In this document: piece by piece, positions 60,834-64,000 of the stretch | How positions within the stretch are numbered: the first letter of the stretch is position 1 | Layout: each line of letters begins with the position of its first letter | Origin: Chitinophaga silvisoli | GTDB lineage: Bacteria; Bacteroidota; Bacteroidia; Chitinophagales; Chitinophagaceae | Direction of reading: 5' to 3' | Length of the DNA: 64,000 bases | NCBI RefSeq assembly: GCF_003412465.1 | Contig: NZ_QTJV01000009.1 | Span: 372,001-436,000 of the forward strand | Notes under the pieces: generated by a model | What the model saw: the letters and a program-made list of their open reading frames with translations, nothing else | The model's database searches: none | What the model was told of the DNA's origin: nothing | Position numbers and translations under genes: made by a program

Positions 60834-63724
60834 TATGTTTTCTTAACGTCTTTGTCTACTTGTTTTTGTGCTTTCTCTGCTTCTTTCTTCTGTTCTTTGA
60901 TCTCTTTGCGTTGTTCTTTTTGAGACTTCCTGGTAGCACGTTTCTCTTCGCGGACGACTGTATTTACCTTCCTGTTGTATACTGCCTGCAAAATCTCCTG
61001 GCCTTTCCTGGTGAAGAACCTGATTTTCGGCTGCTCACTGGTTCCGGTTACTGCCACAGGAATACCTATTAAGCCGGCAGGCGGCAGTCCTATTCTTACT
61101 ATGATGTTCAATAACCCGTTAATACTTGCAGTGCCGCTGATGGAGGGTCTGAGAATAAATACCTTGAAAGTAAATTTATCGATGTGGATCAGGTTATCTT
61201 TAATATGCGTTTCAATATTGACTCCTTTCATATCGGGATTATTGAAGGCATCGGATCCCACGTTATCGCCAATTACTGAGAGCATTTTAATATTTTTCAC
61301 GGCTACATCCCGGAGGTTGATCACTCCTCCCCCTTCCAGGGAAGGATAAATCGGGTTCATGTTCTCATCAAAATCACCTTTCAGCTTGTAATCCAGGGAT
61401 ACAATTCCGCTGACACTTTTAGCCGAAGTAGCCAGTTCCCGCACCATATCGATTTCTTTGTAAGCTCTCTGGACATCGAAGTCCTGCACCTTGTAAGCGA
61501 CATCAAAATTGGCAGTTATGGGCGATTCGTTCTGGTAACGGGCTGCTATTTCCATTCTGCTGCCAATAATATTGAAGGAGGTGCTGTCCAGGTAAACCTG
61601 GCCATCTTTGATAGCGGCCGTACCATTCAGTTGGTCGATATCCAGACCTTTAAAGTTTACTTTTGTTGCAGTGGCATGCAGGGACACGTCGAGATTTTCA
61701 GGTACGATTACTACACCGCTGCTTTTAGGGTTCTCGGCTTTGGCGTATTCAAGTTCCAGTGATTTATCTTCATTATCGCCATTCTTCAAGGCCATAAATT
61801 CATCCACCAGAATGTATTTGGAATGCAAGTCAAAGTTGCCATGCAGGGTTCCTTTGCGTTCGATAAAATAGTTGATGGTATTGAGCAGGTAGCCATCCAG
61901 GGAGAAATCAGATTTTCCGTAAGTGGCATAAAACTTCCTGAACCACATTTTTTCATTTTCAAATTCGAAGTTTCCTTCTTTCAGGAAAAATGATTTGGGC
62001 AGGTATGATGTGGTAGCTTTTATATTCTTCAGGATGAGTGTGCCCCTGTTGTCAAGTTTGTCGTACTGTCCGGTAGTGGCATAACTTTCCCGGCCATTCA
62101 AAGATAGATCAGCTGTGATTATTCCGCTTACATCTACCCCTTTTCTTGCAAAAACCTGGTAGATGTTGCCTACATTCAATACACCTTCTGCCCTTACTTT
62201 GTAAAGCAGATCTTCAAAGTTCTGCAAGTCGGCGGTAATGAATACCGGGTTGCCTTCGAAGTCAAATTGGAAAGGAGCGATTTTTACACCAAGGCCGGCG
62301 AAGGTACTATCTGCATTGTTGATGTTTGCTGTCAGGTTGATATTCTTTATGGGGTTTGGATAATAGGTTGTTTTTAACCAGCCGTCTTTCAGGTTAATAA
62401 ATCCATCAGTTTTAGGGAATAGTTTTTTATCCATGCTGAAGGTACCGTTTGCATGGATATTGGCAGTCATCAAACCGGTCATGTCAACCTGTTTTAACCC
62501 TAAAGCCTTGTCCAGGATCTGGAGGTCAACAGTCCCATTCACATTGGCGTTCACATTCATTTCGCTCAGACCTTTGGTTTTTATTACGGCCCGGAACTTG
62601 TCTTTTTTTCCAAGATCGAAGTTGAGTGTTTTCAGATCCAGTGTCATTTGTTCCAAATCTAATGAGGGCAGGTCGATATTGAGGTCTACATTCAGGTTAG
62701 TCATAGGCACGGGTGCTTTGCCGCTGGAAATGGTGCCATTTTTTACCAGCAAAAATGCTTTAAAATCCGGCTTCCTGTTCCTGGGTTCACTGAATGTTCC
62801 TTTCAGGCTGAAGAAGAGATCGCTGTTACCTTCCAGTTTGGTATCATTGGCCCAATCAAGGTACTGGGGAGGGAGTACAGAAATCATATCACGGATGGTG
62901 GTCTTTTTCGAAGCGGCTTTGATATCGATATCATACCCGTCTTTGAGGATGCTTACGAAGCCGGTGAATTTCAAGGGGAGGTTATTAATCCTTAATTCAT
63001 TCTTTCTTAGTACGAATGTCAAGGCATGGGTATTGATTCTTGTGATCAGGTCAGCGTGCAGGGATTTTTGTTTGGCGTAATAAATCCTGTCGAGGCTGAA
63101 GTCTAACTTGTCGATATTGAGATCGGTGTTGAGATCAAAGATATCTTCGCTTAATCCACCTTTTCCTGTGTAGTTAAGGCCTTTGGCATCTACTAAGATT
63201 TTGGCGGAGTGATCGTCATACCTGATATGCCAGTTTCTGAATTTAATCAGGTCGAGTTTAATAGATGCACCTTTACTGGTGGTATCTTTTGGTGTATCAG
63301 AGGGTGTGGGGACATAGACGTTGTAGTTTGCCTGTCCTTTGCTATTAACGAATACGTTTGCATAAGCGTCTGTCACATAGATTTCATCTATTTTGACTTC
63401 ACCGTCGAAGATGAGGTTTTTGAGGTTGATACCGGCGGCAACTTCTTTTGCGGAGAGCAGGGTGTCTTGTTGAAAAGGTTTGGAGCCCAGCAAGAGGACT
63501 TCATCAACAGATACAGTAAGTGAGGGAAAATGGCGGAAGAAGGTAAGGTGGGTCTTCTTATAATCGAGTTTGCCTGCCAGGCGTTTATTGGCGAATATTT
63601 TCACCTGTTCGGCGATAGTGCCGGGGAAAAGGATGGGGATGATGAACATGAGGAAGAGAATAGACAAGATGAAAATTCCTATCCATTTGAAGGTCTTAAG
63701 CATTATTGTTTTAATTTTTTCCAT
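60833..63724 (-). CDS. AsmA-like C-terminal domain protein
   Basis: 963 residues. One membrane helix at about 12-33 (FKWIGIFILSILFLMFIIPI) then a very long beta-rich periplasmic part with an AsmA N-terminal region (about 35-190) and the C-terminal AsmA_2 region (about 680-870, e.g. SGIVSLDYKLKGDFDENMNP and NPDMKGVNIETHIKDNLIHI). The tail from about 920 is highly charged (KRATRKSQKEQRKEIKEQKKEAEKAQKQ in segments), a coiled-coil or basic anchor. Members of this group are thought to bridge inner and outer membrane for lipid transport. Single gene. Confidence 0.9.
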   Translation of the reverse strand: MEKIKTIMLKTFKWIGIFILSILFLMFIIPILFPGTIAEQVKIFANKRLAGKLDYKKTHLTFFRHFPSLTVSVDEVLLLGSKPFQQDTLLSAKEVAAGINLKNLIFDGEVKIDEIYVTDAYANVFVNSKGQANYNVYVPTPSDTPKDTTSKGASIKLDLIKFRNWHIRYDDHSAKILVDAKGLNYTGKGGLSEDIFDLNTDLNIDKLDFSLDRIYYAKQKSLHADLITRINTHALTFVLRKNELRINNLPLKFTGFVSILKDGYDIDIKAASKKTTIRDMISVLPPQYLDWANDTKLEGNSDLFFSLKGTFSEPRNRKPDFKAFLLVKNGTISSGKAPVPMTNLNVDLNIDLPSLDLEQMTLDLKTLNFDLGKKDKFRAVIKTKGLSEMNVNANVNGTVDLQILDKALGLKQVDMTGLMTANIHANGTFSMDKKLFPKTDGFINLKDGWLKTTYYPNPIKNINLTANINNADSTFAGLGVKIAPFQFDFEGNPVFITADLQNFEDLLYKVRAEGVLNVGNIYQVFARKGVDVSGIITADLSLNGRESYATTGQYDKLDNRGTLILKNIKATTSYLPKSFFLKEGNFEFENEKMWFRKFYATYGKSDFSLDGYLLNTINYFIERKGTLHGNFDLHSKYILVDEFMALKNGDNEDKSLELEYAKAENPKSSGVVIVPENLDVSLHATATKVNFKGLDIDQLNGTAAIKDGQVYLDSTSFNIIGSRMEIAARYQNESPITANFDVAYKVQDFDVQRAYKEIDMVRELATSAKSVSGIVSLDYKLKGDFDENMNPIYPSLEGGGVINLRDVAVKNIKMLSVIGDNVGSDAFNNPDMKGVNIETHIKDNLIHIDKFTFKVFILRPSISGTASINGLLNIIVRIGLPPAGLIGIPVAVTGTSEQPKIRFFTRKGQEILQAVYNRKVNTVVREEKRATRKSQKEQRKEIKEQKKEAEKAQKQVDKDVKKT

Positions 63725-64000
63725 ACGTTGTTATAATTAGATGATCGCTTTGCTCAATGTTTTATTGAGGAGTTCAATGCACAGTTAGGGTGATATAGGT
63801 AATGGATATTGTAATTGCCCACATGATAATGCGTATCGCTGATTTACTTTTAGTGTATGCAAGTTTCCTGCCACTGGCGAGATTTGCTGTAAAGGCAGTG
63901 CTATGGAGGGGATTAGCTGAATGATTGTTTATTGGGGGCATACCGCAGAACGTGGTACTTTACCTACATATAAAGCTGTTGTGGCCGTTTAATAGATGGC
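63725..64000. other. Right edge, no gene recognised
   Basis: 276 bp up to the window edge. Only a 40-codon frame (63802-63924, plus strand) is present, which is too weak to call. Confidence 0.5.

Noticed and set aside
62433..63080. Plus-strand frame opposite the AsmA-like gene
   Set aside because: Antisense shadow without recognisable domains.
63802..63924. 40-codon hydrophobic frame at the right edge
   Set aside because: Too short, no promoter or conserved pattern; could be chance.

Overview
The window looks like chromosomal DNA from a Bacteroidetes (Bacteroidota) bacterium, most likely Chitinophaga or a close relative in the Chitinophagaceae. The evidence is the combination of secreted glycoside hydrolases (GH2, GH29, GH51, GH78, GH97), a large TonB-dependent receptor with a carboxypeptidase-regulatory-like plug extension, a tricorn-like S41 protease, many AraC regulators, and promoter elements of the Bacteroidetes type (TAnnTTTG at -7, TTG/TTTG about 20 bp upstream). 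No rRNA, tRNA, CRISPR array, phage or complete insertion sequence was seen. Gene density is high apart from one gene-poor stretch (about 26.4-29.0 kb).

Layout. 0-6.3 kb: two amino-acid/amine permeases, a GNAT acetyltransferase and a tricorn-like protease on the minus strand. 6.6-8.9 kb: an AI-2E/PerM-type membrane protein, a DinB-fold protein and a DUF1877-type protein. 9-14.3 kb: an alpha-L-fucosidase and an Oar-like TonB receptor. 14.6-18.2 kb: a large-subunit catalase (KatE type) and an MmgE/PrpD protein. 18.4-23.1 kb: a compact six-gene signalling operon, RsbR-RsbS-RsbT, an ATPase-SpoIIE phosphatase fusion, a PAS histidine kinase with a degenerate RsbT-like N-terminus, and a single-domain response regulator. 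23.1-26.4 kb: a GH51 arabinofuranosidase and a secreted esterase-like hydrolase with an STN-like N-terminus. 26.4-29.1 kb: gene-poor, with tandem repeats, hairpins, a small XRE regulator and two unrecognised genes. 29.1-35.2 kb: a serine hydrolase, a WGR protein, a membrane TPR-LuxR regulator and a GH78 rhamnosidase. 35.4-39 kb: HAD hydrolase, AraC regulators and an SDR, with an 11-bp-phased dyad repeat between SDR and AraC. 39.1-43.8 kb: HlyD-MFS-TolC efflux operon ending in a siderophore-interacting flavoprotein. 43.9-48.3 kb: AraC, HAD, VOC and GH97. 48.4-53.1 kb: a second efflux operon (TolC-HlyD-MFS) divergent from an AraC gene. 53.2-56.8 kb: a TetR gene, a di-heme cytochrome lipoprotein operon with a palindromic operator, and FabH. 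57-64 kb: GH2, a MITE-like element, an orphan ExbD, AraC and an AsmA-like protein.

The strongest systems-level signal is the RsbRST-type stress module wired to a histidine kinase and response regulator instead of a nearby sigma factor. In it, RsbT-like GHKL folds occur in three consecutive genes, the third copy apparently catalytically dead. The most unusual non-coding signal is the dyad at 37966-38075, built from an 8-mer repeated at exactly 11-bp intervals in both orientations. The carbohydrate enzymes are scattered and not arranged as a SusC/SusD locus; together they would suit plant cell-wall side chains (arabinose, rhamnose, fucose, galactose).
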